NCBI GenBank assembly: GCA_030448125.1
Contig: JAUJNO010000004.1
Location: forward strand, 99,976 to 163,975
Reading direction: 5' to 3'
Length of the DNA: 64,000 nucleotides
Source of the DNA: Rubrobacteraceae bacterium
GTDB lineage: Bacteria > Actinomycetota > Rubrobacteria > Rubrobacterales > Rubrobacteraceae
The notes beneath the pieces are model-generated. The model was not told the DNA's origin, did not search any database, and saw only the letters and a program-made list of their open reading frames with translations. Below are positions 35,998 to 44,481 of the stretch, piece by piece (the stretch's first letter is position 1; every line of letters begins with the position of its first letter). Position numbers and translations under genes: made by a program.

Positions 35998-36160
35998 GCG
36001 CCAGGACTCCCGTACCAGCGAGGATCACCGGAGCGGGAGTTGACGAGGTAGACGTTCATCGAGTTTTCGGCGGGTGCGTCTCGGCCTACGGGCGGTCGTC
36101 AGGGCGGCGACAAATCCCGGCGGTGACGCCGGGGACAAAGCGCCTCCCGGCCCTAATAGT
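35998..36160 (+). promoter_or_regulatory. glmS ribozyme (glucosamine-6-phosphate-activated)
   Basis: The self-cleaving riboswitch that controls glmS. The 5' end AGCGCCAGGACT matches the conserved core start, placing cleavage between A35997 and G35998. The P2 arms ACTCCCG (36006-36012) and CGGGAGT (36034-36040) pair exactly. They are followed by the invariant TGACGAGG, then ATCGAGTTTTCGGCGG, then a downstream GGGGACAAAGCGCC region. It ends about 95-100 bases before the glmS ATG. On GlcN6P binding the RNA cleaves and the mRNA is degraded. The 3' boundary is approximate. Confidence 0.88.
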
Positions 36161-36254
36161 AGTCGCGTGGTTTCTCTTTGCCTCCTTTACGAGTCCTGCT
36201 CAAGAGACGTTTGTTGTCCCGAAGAGCTTCTGATCCGGGACGAGGAGGTGCGCT

Positions 36255-38175
36255 ATGTGCGGGATCGTTGGTTACGCTGGTAAGGAGCGGTGCGTCGAGG
36301 TCCTGATGGACGGCCTGCGGAACCTGGAGTACCGGGGTTACGACTCGGCGGGGCTGGCTCTGGCTCTGCCCGACGAGAAGAGGATCGAGACGACTAAGGA
36401 GGTCGGTCCCTTAGACAACCTGGCAGGTGCCATCGGGAGGAGGAGCGGAGACTTCTTCAAGGTGCGCAGCGGTGTGGGCCACACGCGGTGGGCGACGCAC
36501 GGGCGCCCCAGTGAGGCGAATGCTCACCCTCACACGGGGGGCGGCCCCCCTTCAGGTGGTCCCGAGGTCGCGGTGGTCCACAACGGCATCATCGAGAACC
36601 ACGCGGAGCTCAGGGAGGAGCTAAAGGGGTGCGGCCGCGAGTTCCGATCCGAGACGGACACGGAGGTCATCGCGCACCTGCTGGCCGAGAGGGTGGAGGC
36701 CGGCGAGTCCTTGCGCGAGGCGCTCGTGGGGACGCTGAAGCGGCTGCGGGGTTCGTTCGCGGTCGCGGCGATGAGCGCCGATGAGCCGGAGACTATCGTG
36801 GCGGCGCGCCACCAGAGCCCGCTGGTCGTGGGGCTTGGAGAGGGCGAGAACTTCCTGGCGAGCGCGGTGCAGGCCCTGCTCGGCAACACCAAAAAGTTCC
36901 TCTTCGTGGAGAATGGGGAGGTCGTGATCCTCACGGACTCCACGGTCGAGATCCAGACGCTTTGGGGAGAGCCTGTTCAGCGGGAGACGTTCGAGGTCGA
37001 CTGGAGCGCCGAGGCGATGAGGCTCGACGGCTACGAGGACTTTATGCTTAAGGAGATCCACGAACAACCCGCCGCCCTCCAGGCTACCCTTGCGGGCCGC
37101 CTCGACGCCGACGGCATCGTGGACCTCTCGGAGCTGAACCTCGACCTGGCTGCGCCCGGAGTGGAGCGGGTCGTCGTCGTCGCCTGCGGCACCGCCTACC
37201 ACGCGGGGCTCCTGGGCAGGTACGCCATCGAGCGGCTCGCCCGTCTGCCCGTCGAGGTGGCCGTGGCGAGCGAGTACCGTTACGCGGACCCGATCGGGGA
37301 CGAGAAGACCCTCGTCGTCGCCATAAGCCAGAGCGGGGAGACTACCGACACTCTGGCCGCCGTCGAGACGGCGCGGGCCTTCGGCGGGCGGGTCCTGGCT
37401 ATTACCAACACTCAAGGGTCGCTCCTCACCCGCGAGGCCGACGCGGTCCTCCTGACCAAAGCCGGCCCCGAGGTTGGGGTCGCCGCCACGAAGACCTTCC
37501 TCACGCAGGTCGCGGCGCTCTACCTCCTGGCGCTCGGGCTCGCCGGAGCGCGGGGCGTTCGTTCGGAGGAGGAGCTTTCGGAGATCGGGCGTGGCCTGAG
37601 GCGCTCGCCGGAGAAGATCGAGGAGGCTTTAGGGCTACTGGAAGGCCGCGTCGTGGGGGAGGCCGTCGGGGTGTTCGCGGGGGCTCGGTGCGCGTTGTTT
37701 CTGGGACGGGGACACCTGTTCCCGGTGGCGCTCGAGGGGGCGTTGAAGCTAAAGGAGATCTCCTACCTCCCCGCCGAAGGCTACCCGGCCGGCGAGATGA
37801 AGCATAAAGGAGATCTCCTACCTCCCCGCCGAAGGCTACCCGGCCGGCGAGATGAAGCACGGCCCGATAGCCCTCGTAGACGAGCAATGCCCGGTAGTCG
37901 CCGTCCTCGGCGAGGGCACCCTGCGCGAGAAGACCCTCTCCAACGTCGAGGAGACCGTTGCCCGCGGGGCGCGGGTGATAGCGGTAGCCCACGAAGGTGA
38001 CGAAGCGGCCGAGCGCGTGGGGCAGGTCACGCTGCCGGTGCCGGAGATACCAGAGATACTGAGCCCCCTCGTCTCCACCGTGCCGCTGCAACTCCTCGCT
38101 TACCAAGTCGCCAAGGCCCGCGGTCTCAACGTGGACAAACCGCGCAACCTTGCCAAGAGCGTGACGGTCGAGTAG
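36255..38175 (+). CDS. glmS: Glutamine--fructose-6-phosphate aminotransferase, frameshifted by a 55-bp tandem duplication
   Basis: Makes glucosamine-6-phosphate for peptidoglycan. The N-terminal glutaminase has catalytic Cys2 (MCGIVGYAG), GHTRWATHG and [13 protein letters not shown]. Two SIS domains follow ([33 protein letters not shown] and [37 protein letters not shown]). At 37750-37859 a 55-bp block is repeated exactly. As 55 is not a multiple of three, the frame then ends early at 38000 after an Arg-rich stretch. The genuine C-terminus ([16 protein letters not shown]...[13 protein letters not shown]) continues in another frame to 38175. Removing one copy restores a normal 621-residue enzyme. 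The gene is normally essential, so the cell may hold another glmS, or the duplication may be unstable or an assembly error. Confidence 0.88.
37750..37859 (+). repeat. Perfect 55-bp tandem duplication in glmS
   Basis: Bases 37750-37804 and 37805-37859 are identical. The hexamer TGAAGC lies just before the first unit (37744-37749) and at the end of it (37798-37803), which fits replication slippage between short direct repeats. The duplication shifts the glmS frame. Confidence 0.95.
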
Positions 38176-38214
38176 CTTTCGACGGCTAGTGCTAGGCGGG
38201 GCGCCGTGGGAGAA

Positions 38215-38230
38215 TTCGAACGCGTTCGAA
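38215..38230. promoter_or_regulatory. 16-bp perfect palindrome upstream of LysE exporter
   Basis: TTCGAACGCGTTCGAA is a perfect palindrome 22 bases before the GTG start of the LysE-type exporter. It is a good candidate operator for a dimeric regulator of that gene; no regulator gene is adjacent. Confidence 0.55.
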
Positions 38231-38251
38231 CATCTGCGCAAAGGGGCTGCT

Positions 38252-38881
38252 GTGCTACAAGAGACGAACATGGTCCTGTTCCTCACCGCCTCGCTGGCGC
38301 TTATCGTCGCGCCGGGACCGGACAATATCCTCGTGCTGACCCGCGGAATCGCGCGGGGGCGCGGAGCCGCGCTGGTCTCGGCGGCGGGGGCGAGCTTCGG
38401 GCTCGTCGTTCACTCGGTCTTTGCGGCGGTTGGGCTCTCGGCGTTGCTCCAGCAATCGGCGACGGCTTTCTTGGTGGTGAAGTATGCGGGGGCTGCGTAC
38501 CTGATCTACCTCGGAGTAAAGACGCTCTTGAGTAGAGAGGGTTTCGTCGTCTCCGGAGAGGCAGCCCCAGCAAGACTGAGGAGCATCTTCTTTCAGGGCG
38601 TCGCCTCGAACGTCCTCAACCCCAAGGTTGCGCTCTTCTTTCTGGCCTTCCTGCCGCAGTTCGCCGTACCGTCCACCGGTAGTGCGGCCCCGCAGCTTCT
38701 GTTCCTCGGCCTGACCTTCGCGCTTCTCACCTGGACGGTCTTCAGCGTCCTCGGCTACTTCTCCGGGAGCCTCGGCAGCTGGATGAGAAGCAGGCCCGGC
38801 TTCGTGGACGGGCTGCGATGGCTGACCGGGAGCGTCCTGATCTGTCTCGGTCTGCGCCTCGCCCTCCCGGAGCGCCGGTAA
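38252..38881 (+). CDS. LysE/RhtB family amino-acid exporter
   Basis: A 209-residue six-helix exporter. The family start is ASLALIVAPGPDNILVLTRGIARGRGAALVSAAGASFGLVVHS. It is followed by KYAGAAYLIYLGVKTLL and FFQGVASNVLNPKVALFFLAFLPQFA, ending in a helix VLICLGLRLAL. GTG at 38252 behind AAGGGG was chosen over the ATG at 38270. It would export an amino acid or derivative; the substrate is not predictable. Confidence 0.88.
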   Translation: MLQETNMVLFLTASLALIVAPGPDNILVLTRGIARGRGAALVSAAGASFGLVVHSVFAAVGLSALLQQSATAFLVVKYAGAAYLIYLGVKTLLSREGFVVSGEAAPARLRSIFFQGVASNVLNPKVALFFLAFLPQFAVPSTGSAAPQLLFLGLTFALLTWTVFSVLGYFSGSLGSWMRSRPGFVDGLRWLTGSVLICLGLRLALPERR

Positions 38882-38968
38882 CCCGGTCGGCTCGGTAGAA
38901 GGTCTCTCTGCTCCGCCGGACCTCTCCGAACGGAAGGAGACACGCGCATTAGCCTTGTCCTCGCCGTC

Positions 38969-40033
38969 GTGGCCGTTGTGGTCTTCGGGGCTGCGGGGGC
39001 TTTACTGGGCCACCGGCTACCTGTACCGGCGGGCGTGCTCGTCGGGACCCTCGTGGGGGTGGGGGTCGCGGCGGGTGGCGGGAGCGCGCTCCTGGGGCTC
39101 CCGCACATCTCTGTTCCGTCTTGGGTAAACGGGTTGTTGCAGGTCCTGCTCGGCATGATGATAGGGTTTCGGATGACCAGGGACTCTCTCCGCTCGGGCG
39201 CCCACGCCCTGGTACCGGCCATCCTGCTCGCGGCCGTCCTGATCCTTACCTCGGTCGTCTCCGCACTCATCGCCGCTCCGCTCGCCTCCCTGGATATCGC
39301 CACGGCCCTATTCGCGGCCGCTCCGGGCGGCATGACCGAGATGTCCACGGTGAGCGCGAGCTTCGGCGCAGACGGGGCCGCCGTTACCGCCGTGCAACTG
39401 GTCCGGGTGCTGCTGGCCGTCGCGGTAGCCAACGTCCTTCTCACGAGGCTCCGGTCCAAAGGCGGGTCCGAAGAATCCAGATCCAGCAATCGCCAGGAGG
39501 AGCAGGATGGCGCCTCCGACGAGGGGGGCGGGTATGGGGAAGACTTGAAGAGGCTCGGGTTGGCCGTGCCGTGGGGAGTCGTGGGTGGGGTCGTCGGGGT
39601 CTTGAGCGGGGCGCCGGCCGCAGGTATAGTCGGGGCTCTGGCTGGTTCCGCGGGCTTCCGGTTGCTGACGGAGAGGTCCGTGCCGGTGAAGGGGTTCCAG
39701 CTCGGGGTGCAGGCGCTGGCCGGCGGGGTGATAGGGCTCGGGGTATCGGGGGAGTTTCTAGGCCAGGTCTTCCGGCTCGCCGGGGCAGGCGCCCTGATCC
39801 TCTCCATCCAGATGCTACTCTGGCTCGTAACGGGCTGGCTTCTCCTAAAGCTCTTCCACTACGACCTGCCGACCGCCGCCCTTGCCTCGTCCCCCGGAGG
39901 GATGAGCGAAATAGTCTCGACCGCCAACCAGGGGGGCGCGGACGTGGTGATAGTGACCTTCGTCCACCTCGTACGGCTCAGTTCGATCGTGGTCGTCGTA
40001 CCCGTCCTCGTCGCCGTGTTCTTCGGCCACTAG
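38969..40033 (+). CDS. AbrB-family (DUF/COG3180) membrane protein
   Basis: A 354-residue protein with ten or so hydrophobic segments arranged as two repeats: each half has a PGGMTEMSTVSASFGADGAAVTAVQLVRVLL or SPGGMSEIVSTANQGGADVVIVTFVHLVRL signature, the mark of the AbrB-type transporter family. In older annotation it is called ammonia monooxygenase-like. A charged cytoplasmic loop lies mid-protein. The frame continues upstream to an ATT at 38948 that sits 9 nt after GGAAGGAGA and would complete the first helix. The true start may therefore be the rare ATT rather than the GTG at 38969. Confidence 0.78.
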   Translation: MAVVVFGAAGALLGHRLPVPAGVLVGTLVGVGVAAGGGSALLGLPHISVPSWVNGLLQVLLGMMIGFRMTRDSLRSGAHALVPAILLAAVLILTSVVSALIAAPLASLDIATALFAAAPGGMTEMSTVSASFGADGAAVTAVQLVRVLLAVAVANVLLTRLRSKGGSEESRSSNRQEEQDGASDEGGGYGEDLKRLGLAVPWGVVGGVVGVLSGAPAAGIVGALAGSAGFRLLTERSVPVKGFQLGVQALAGGVIGLGVSGEFLGQVFRLAGAGALILSIQMLLWLVTGWLLLKLFHYDLPTAALASSPGGMSEIVSTANQGGADVVIVTFVHLVRLSSIVVVVPVLVAVFFGH

Positions 40034-40494
40034 CGACCAGAACCGCGGCCTCGGTCCAGGCGTCCTGCATTCACGAGGGAAGCCGGGCGCGAGAAAACTG
40101 TGCGGTCCTCGCCGACCCGCCGAAGGGTGTCTCGAAAACGCTCTCTACAGCATCACTTATGCCGTTCCCGCACTACCCCTTTCCGATAGAGCTCGCAAGG
40201 GAGCTGGATGACCCAGCGAAACCGGGTTGTGGAGCCTGTGGTGGCGCCTCCTCTAGGCGTCGGGAGAGAAGGACCCCCTCGGGCCGGCAACCAAAGGTCG
40301 TAAGTGATGCTGTAGGGGCCGTTTCTGCGGGGCGCGAACACGCCTCCTCGCCGGAGGTGTTGACCACCCTTTCGATGCTCCAAAACCCGTCTTTAAAACA
40401 ACGGCTCGAACCTTGTCCGCCGGTCGGTCGTACGCTCTCCGAAGAAGTTTGACGCACGCCGTCCCCGTGCCGATCCTCGTCGTTCCACTGACTG
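40034..40494. other. Non-coding region containing a small inverted-repeat element
   Basis: Frames exist on both strands but none has a ribosome site or recognisable protein content. The main feature is a 15-bp perfect inverted repeat bounding 173 bases (listed separately). A further hairpin around 40346-40365 (ACGCCTCC / GGAGGTGT) follows the element. Confidence 0.5.
40143..40315. mobile_element. MITE-like element with 15-bp terminal inverted repeats
   Basis: CTACAGCATCACTTA (40143-40157) is the exact complement of TAAGTGATGCTGTAG (40301-40315). The 143-base interior encodes nothing convincing, although one minus-strand frame has a short plausible stretch (GPYSITYDLWLPARGG). The size and paired ends fit a miniature inverted-repeat element or the remnant of an insertion sequence. 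No clear target-site duplication was found. Confidence 0.45.
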
Positions 40495-41376
40495 CTAATG
40501 AACCACCTTCAGGGCGCCGGGTTCGATGCGGAAGGACATCGGGAGGCGACCCCAGACCTCGCCGTCGAGCTGCACGGGGACCTGGGCGCCGGGGGAGGTG
40601 GCGCGCAACCCGGTGGCCGTGAAGGAGCACATGGAGCGGTCGAGGGGTTTCTTGGCCAGGATACGGGTCAGGATGTCGGCCCTCAGGAGCCGGCCCACCC
40701 GATCCACGAGGACGACCTCGAGTTTGCCGGTTGCGAGCGCCGCATCCTCGGCGACCCGAAACTCCCCACCGTAATATTGGCCGTTCGCAACGATCGCGAA
40801 CTGCGTCTTGTAGGTCTTCTCGCCGTGCATGACGTGCAGCGGCGGCAGGTCCCCTTCGAGGTACACTTTCAGGGCGGCCAGGGGAAAAGCCAGGATCTTC
40901 AGGTACCGTTTCAGGCCCGGGGTAACCTCGTTCACGACGTGGGCGTCGAAGCCGAGCCCGGCCATGCAGGTAAAACGGCGATCCCTGCCCTTGCGGTCCG
41001 TGGCTACCCCGACGTCGATCCGCCTCTCCCTGCCCGCGAGAATACGCTTGCAGGCCGCTTCCGCCTTCAAGGGCAGCCCGAGCTCTCGCGCCATTACGTT
41101 CGCCGTCCCGAGCGGCAGGATGCCAAGGGTAGCGTCCGTCTCCAGGCCGTTAACGACCTCGTTCACCGTCCCGTCGCCCCCGGCGGCGATGACGAGGCGG
41201 GCCCCGGCCAGGGCCGCGAGCTCCGTGGCGTGCTGTGGGCGCTCCGTCGGCCAGACCTCCACGTTGAGGCCACCGGAGCGCAGGATCTCCGCGTAGCGCT
41301 TCAGATAATCCTCGCGTCCGGCGCGTCCGGCTTTCGGGTTGCCGATGATTACGGCCTCTCTGACTTCCATCTCCAT
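40495..41376 (-). CDS. Diacylglycerol kinase family lipid kinase
   Basis: A 293-residue DAGK-catalytic protein (YegS/DgkB type) phosphorylating diacylglycerol or a related lipid. Blocks: VIIGNPKAGRAG, VIAAGGDGTVNEVVNGLE (ATP-binding GGDGT), LGILPLGTANVMARELGLP, GLGFDAHVVNEV and the C-terminal VQLDGEVWGRLPMSFRI. A TATGAT box directly precedes the first ATG (41376), placing the likely transcription start at the second ATG (41370). Translation may therefore begin there on a leaderless mRNA. Confidence 0.88.
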   Translation of the reverse strand: MEMEVREAVIIGNPKAGRAGREDYLKRYAEILRSGGLNVEVWPTERPQHATELAALAGARLVIAAGGDGTVNEVVNGLETDATLGILPLGTANVMARELGLPLKAEAACKRILAGRERRIDVGVATDRKGRDRRFTCMAGLGFDAHVVNEVTPGLKRYLKILAFPLAALKVYLEGDLPPLHVMHGEKTYKTQFAIVANGQYYGGEFRVAEDAALATGKLEVVLVDRVGRLLRADILTRILAKKPLDRSMCSFTATGLRATSPGAQVPVQLDGEVWGRLPMSFRIEPGALKVVH

Positions 41377-41414
41377 ATCATAAGCCCTTTCCCCGGAAGT
41401 TACTCTGCCGTAAC

Positions 41415-41846
41415 ATGCGGGGTATGGAGAACATGAAAGACTTCGTGGTGCCGGGTATAGGGGTGGACGTGGTAGACGTCGACCGGATGAAGTTTGCCCT
41501 CGAGAGGACGCCGAAGATACGCCAGCGGCTCTTTACGGAGCGCGAGATCTCCTACTGCGAGAAGTTTCGCTTCGCCGAACGCCACTACGCCGGCCGCTGG
41601 GCCGCCAAGGAGGCCGTAACGAAAGCTCTCGGGTGCGGCCTCATACAGTGGAACGGCGTCGAGGTGTTACGGCGCCGTCGCCAGGCCCCGACGGTGCGCA
41701 TCTTCGGCAAGATAGAACGCTTCGCCGACATGGTCGGCGTCCGCGAGGAGGAGCTTCACATCTCCATCACCCACTCCGAGCTCTCCGCCGTCGCCGTCTG
41801 CGTCGTCCGCCGGGCCGGCGAGGATGGCTCCGGAGGGACCCCGTGA
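41415..41846 (+). CDS. acpS: Holo-[acyl-carrier-protein] synthase
   Basis: A 143-residue phosphopantetheinyl transferase activating ACP for fatty-acid synthesis. Motifs: GIGVDVVDVDRMKFAL (metal Asp), RLFTEREISYCE, YAGRWAAKEAVTKALG (KEA motif) and HISITHSELSAVAVCV. ATG codons at 41415, 41424 and 41433 are possible starts; the last has GGAG 5 nt upstream. The TGA overlaps the next start (GTGA). Confidence 0.93.
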   Translation: MRGMENMKDFVVPGIGVDVVDVDRMKFALERTPKIRQRLFTEREISYCEKFRFAERHYAGRWAAKEAVTKALGCGLIQWNGVEVLRRRRQAPTVRIFGKIERFADMVGVREEELHISITHSELSAVAVCVVRRAGEDGSGGTP

Positions 41847-43636
41847 GGCTCTACTCCGCCGACGAGATGACCTGCGCGGACAGGGGCGCCCAGGAGCTCG
41901 GCATTCCCGGCGGCGTCCTCATGGAGCGGGCCGGCGTCGAGATGGCACGCACGACGCTCGACTATTTCGGTCCTCTCGAAGGACGCCGGGTCCTCGTCGT
42001 CGCAGGCGGCGGCAACAACGGCGGCGACGGCTTCGTCATCGCCCGCGAACTCCACTTAGCCGGCGCCGAGGTAGCTGTCTTCGCGACGAAGGATGAGTAC
42101 GAGGGGGACGCGAAGGTCAACCTGAACGTCTTGCGCAACCTGGACGTTCGTTTCGTCGGGGCGGACGGGTTCGAGGACGAGCTGCGAGGGGCGGACCTCG
42201 TCGTGGATGCCCTTCTCGGGACCGGCTTTCAAGGCGAGGTGCGCGAGAAGGAGGCCGGTTTTATAGAGAAGATCAACGCCAGCGATGCAGCGGTCGTCGC
42301 GGTGGACGTGCCATCCGGGGTAGACGGATCGACGGGTGAGGTGTGGGGGGCGGCGGTGCAGGCAGACCTGACGGTGTGCGCGCACGCGGCGAAGCTCGGG
42401 TGCGTTGTCTCGCCGGGACGGGAGCATGCCGGCGAGGTCGCCGTGGTGGAGATCGGGATCCCGCCGGAGGCGGACGTCGAACCTGCCGCGACGTGGACGG
42501 ACGCGGACTCTCTGCGGGGCCTGGTACCGCGCCGCGCCGGGGCGGCCCACAAGTACTCGGCGGGGGCCCTGCTCGTAGTCGCGGGGTCCAGAATGGCGAC
42601 GGGCGCGGCCATTATGGTGGCTCGGGGGGCGCAGAGGACCGGGTGCGGCATAATCTTCGTCGCGACTGCTGAGGGCGTCGCCCCCCTCGTGGATGCCCAG
42701 CTCATCGAGGTGCTCGTCTCCGGGGTTTCCGAGGACGACGAAGGCAACATGGCCGCCGGTGCCCTGGACACCATCCTGGAGCAGGCGCAGGGGGCTTCGG
42801 CGGTCGTGCTCGGGCCCGGGATGGGGGTCGGGGAGGGGGGGCGTGAGATCGTCGAGGGGGTACTAAAGGAGACCGGCGTGCCCGTGTTGCTCGACGCCGA
42901 CGCCATCTCGAACCTCTCGGGGCCGGAGGTTTTGTCCGGGAGGGAGACGCCGCCCGTGATCACGCCTCACCCCGGCGAGCTCGGGAGGCTTCTCGAAGAG
43001 AGCCCCAAAGAGGTCCAGTCCCGCAGGCTCCACCTCGCGCGCCGGACGGCTGAAGAGGGGGGCTGTTGCGTGCTCCTCAAAGGGGCGGATACGCTCGTGG
43101 CCCAGGGGGATCGCGTGTCGGTCAACTCGACCGGTAGCGCGGCGCTCGCGACGGCGGGGACTGGGGACGTGCTCTCGGGGATCGTGGGTGCGCTTCTCTC
43201 GCGCGGGGTGGAACCGTACGACGCGGCGCGTAGCGGGGCCTGGGCCCACGGACGCGCCTCCGAGCTCTGGCTCGAAGAGACCGGCTGGCCCGCCGAGAGC
43301 ATGGGTTTGGCTTCTGTCCGTGGAGCAACGATCGGGGTTGCGCGAGTCCCGGATGATCCATTGAGATCTCGCGACTTTCGGGAGGTAAACCGTGTCTTGC
43401 TCAGAGCAGTATGCGTCGCGCAACGCTCTCGAATATTCGACTGTCTTGCACAAAACGGTACGGGAGAAAGTCTTGGATCAAAAGTATCACAGGAGAGCGC
43501 CATCAAGGTGTGGTGGCTTTGTGATAAGGATGACCCCAACAGCTTCACAAGGTATCTTGCGTCGAAGAAAGACCTGTATGATCAAACGCTAAACGGCTCG
43601 AATGATATGGAGGCGCGCCTGCGCGTGAGATCTTGA
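41843..43636 (+). CDS. nnr: Bifunctional NAD(P)HX epimerase/dehydratase with replaced C-terminus
   Basis: Repairs hydrated NAD(P)H. The N-terminal YjeF epimerase domain (GVLMERAGVEMARTTLDYF, VVAGGGNNGGDGFVIARELH, DLVVDALLGTGFQGEVRE, AVDVPSGVDGSTGEVWG) is followed by the ADP/ATP-dependent dehydratase domain. That domain has HKYSAGALLVVAGSRMATGAAIM, VLGPGMGVGEGGREIVE, VITPHPGELGRLL, LLKGADTLVA and STGSAALATAGTGDVLSGIVGALL. Start GTG at 41843 overlaps acpS. Family similarity stops near AESMGL (~43310). The last ~105 residues (ASVRGATIGVARVPDD...) are unrelated, lower in GC and fall in a decayed insertion, so the natural last helix has been lost. Confidence 0.85.
   Translation: MRLYSADEMTCADRGAQELGIPGGVLMERAGVEMARTTLDYFGPLEGRRVLVVAGGGNNGGDGFVIARELHLAGAEVAVFATKDEYEGDAKVNLNVLRNLDVRFVGADGFEDELRGADLVVDALLGTGFQGEVREKEAGFIEKINASDAAVVAVDVPSGVDGSTGEVWGAAVQADLTVCAHAAKLGCVVSPGREHAGEVAVVEIGIPPEADVEPAATWTDADSLRGLVPRRAGAAHKYSAGALLVVAGSRMATGAAIMVARGAQRTGCGIIFVATAEGVAPLVDAQLIEVLVSGVSEDDEGNMAAGALDTILEQAQGASAVVLGPGMGVGEGGREIVEGVLKETGVPVLLDADAISNLSGPEVLSGRETPPVITPHPGELGRLLEESPKEVQSRRLHLARRTAEEGGCCVLLKGADTLVAQGDRVSVNSTGSAALATAGTGDVLSGIVGALLSRGVEPYDAARSGAWAHGRASELWLEETGWPAESMGLASVRGATIGVARVPDDPLRSRDFREVNRVLLRAVCVAQRSRIFDCLAQNGTGESLGSKVSQESAIKVWWLCDKDDPNSFTRYLASKKDLYDQTLNGSNDMEARLRVRS
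43392..43592 (+). pseudogene. Possible fragment of an inserted gene overlapping the nnr 3' end
   Basis: A GTG at 43392 has a very good GGGAGGT site 5 nt upstream and opens a frame reading SEQYASRNALEYSTVLHKTVREKVLDQKYH. After about 33 residues this becomes unconvincing, while the nnr frame reads a plausible WWLCDKDDPNSFTRYLASKKDLYDQTLNGSN. The pattern suggests one small gene with an indel. Base composition is clearly less GC-rich than its neighbours. I do not recognise the family. Confidence 0.35.
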
Positions 43637-44049
43637 TCTCGACGCTGCTATTCGTGATGCGGTTCATAGACGCACTCATAACTCCGCAATACTGAGGTTG
43701 ACGCGAGATCGCTTTTAGCCGAGTCCTTACGCTTGAGTGGGCATCTCCGTGCTAGTCCGCTGTTGGAAGTGGACATGATCGCTTGAACGTAGCTTCGGTA
43801 CCGGGGATGTGCCGCGACATTTCCGACTAACCATCTACGAACGTCGAACGAGTTATTGAAGCGCGAACGGCAGCCACATTCCGGTCGACCAGGAATTCGC
43901 CGCCACGAAACTGACAGGTAGCCCAGATGCCGCGCTTTCTCTCGTTTTCTCGACGGGCGCTGATCCTTCGCTCGAGCCGGTCGCCCAGTTTTTAGGCGCC
44001 GCAAGGTAGGATCCGATCTAATGGACGCAGCTCGTGAGTCTGCGACCGA
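43637..44049. other. Low-GC decayed region without a supported gene
   Basis: Plus-strand frames are broken by stops every 20-40 codons. A minus-strand frame at 43648-44004 (118 codons) has patches of plausible protein (FDVRRWLVGNVAAHPRYRSY, LASTSVLRSYECVYEPHHE) but no ribosome site and many Arg. It is best seen as remnants of inserted DNA. Confidence 0.45.
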
Positions 44050-44382
44050 ATGACGCTGACGTTGGGGCGGCTCGCACGCAAGATCACTTCTATGCTCTCT
44101 AACCCATACGCTGCAGCCAGAATCCTCCGTTGGGAGGTTTCGTCCGAGCTGCGTCGGCGCCCCGACGAGATAGCGTCGTACAGCGTGGCCTTCTGGACCA
44201 CGGTGGGAAGAGTCATGCGCGACTACCTCCGGCAGATTGTCTCCTCCTATTTAACTTCGACGAGATTGACCACGACGGCCGGACGGGCCGAGGCACGCCG
44301 CCGGACGGGCTTCATGCGCTACTACCTCCGGCAACTTGGCCGAGAGATGCGGGGCGGCCACGAATCGGGAGAGCCTTTCTGA
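44050..44382 (+). CDS. Hypothetical protein in an insertion scar
   Basis: A 110-residue basic protein starting LTLGRLARKITSMLSNPYAAARILRWEVSSELRRRPDEIASY. The opening looks like the N-terminus of longer methyltransferase or glycan-related proteins (LARK...NP..A.R..RW), but the rest does not continue such a family. A short internal repeat, MRDYLRQIVSSY and MRYYLRQLGREM, corresponds to a DNA repeat of about 20 bases (44215- and 44313-). Ribosome site weak. It may be a truncated gene. Confidence 0.35.
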   Translation: MTLTLGRLARKITSMLSNPYAAARILRWEVSSELRRRPDEIASYSVAFWTTVGRVMRDYLRQIVSSYLTSTRLTTTAGRAEARRRTGFMRYYLRQLGREMRGGHESGEPF

Positions 44383-44481
44383 GCCGCGCCAGGTTCAGTA
44401 CGGGCAACGTCGATGTAAGGAGCCGGTAATTGGAGTAGTATCAACGGGATGAAGATGAATGGGCTAGAAGGGGTTTAGGGC

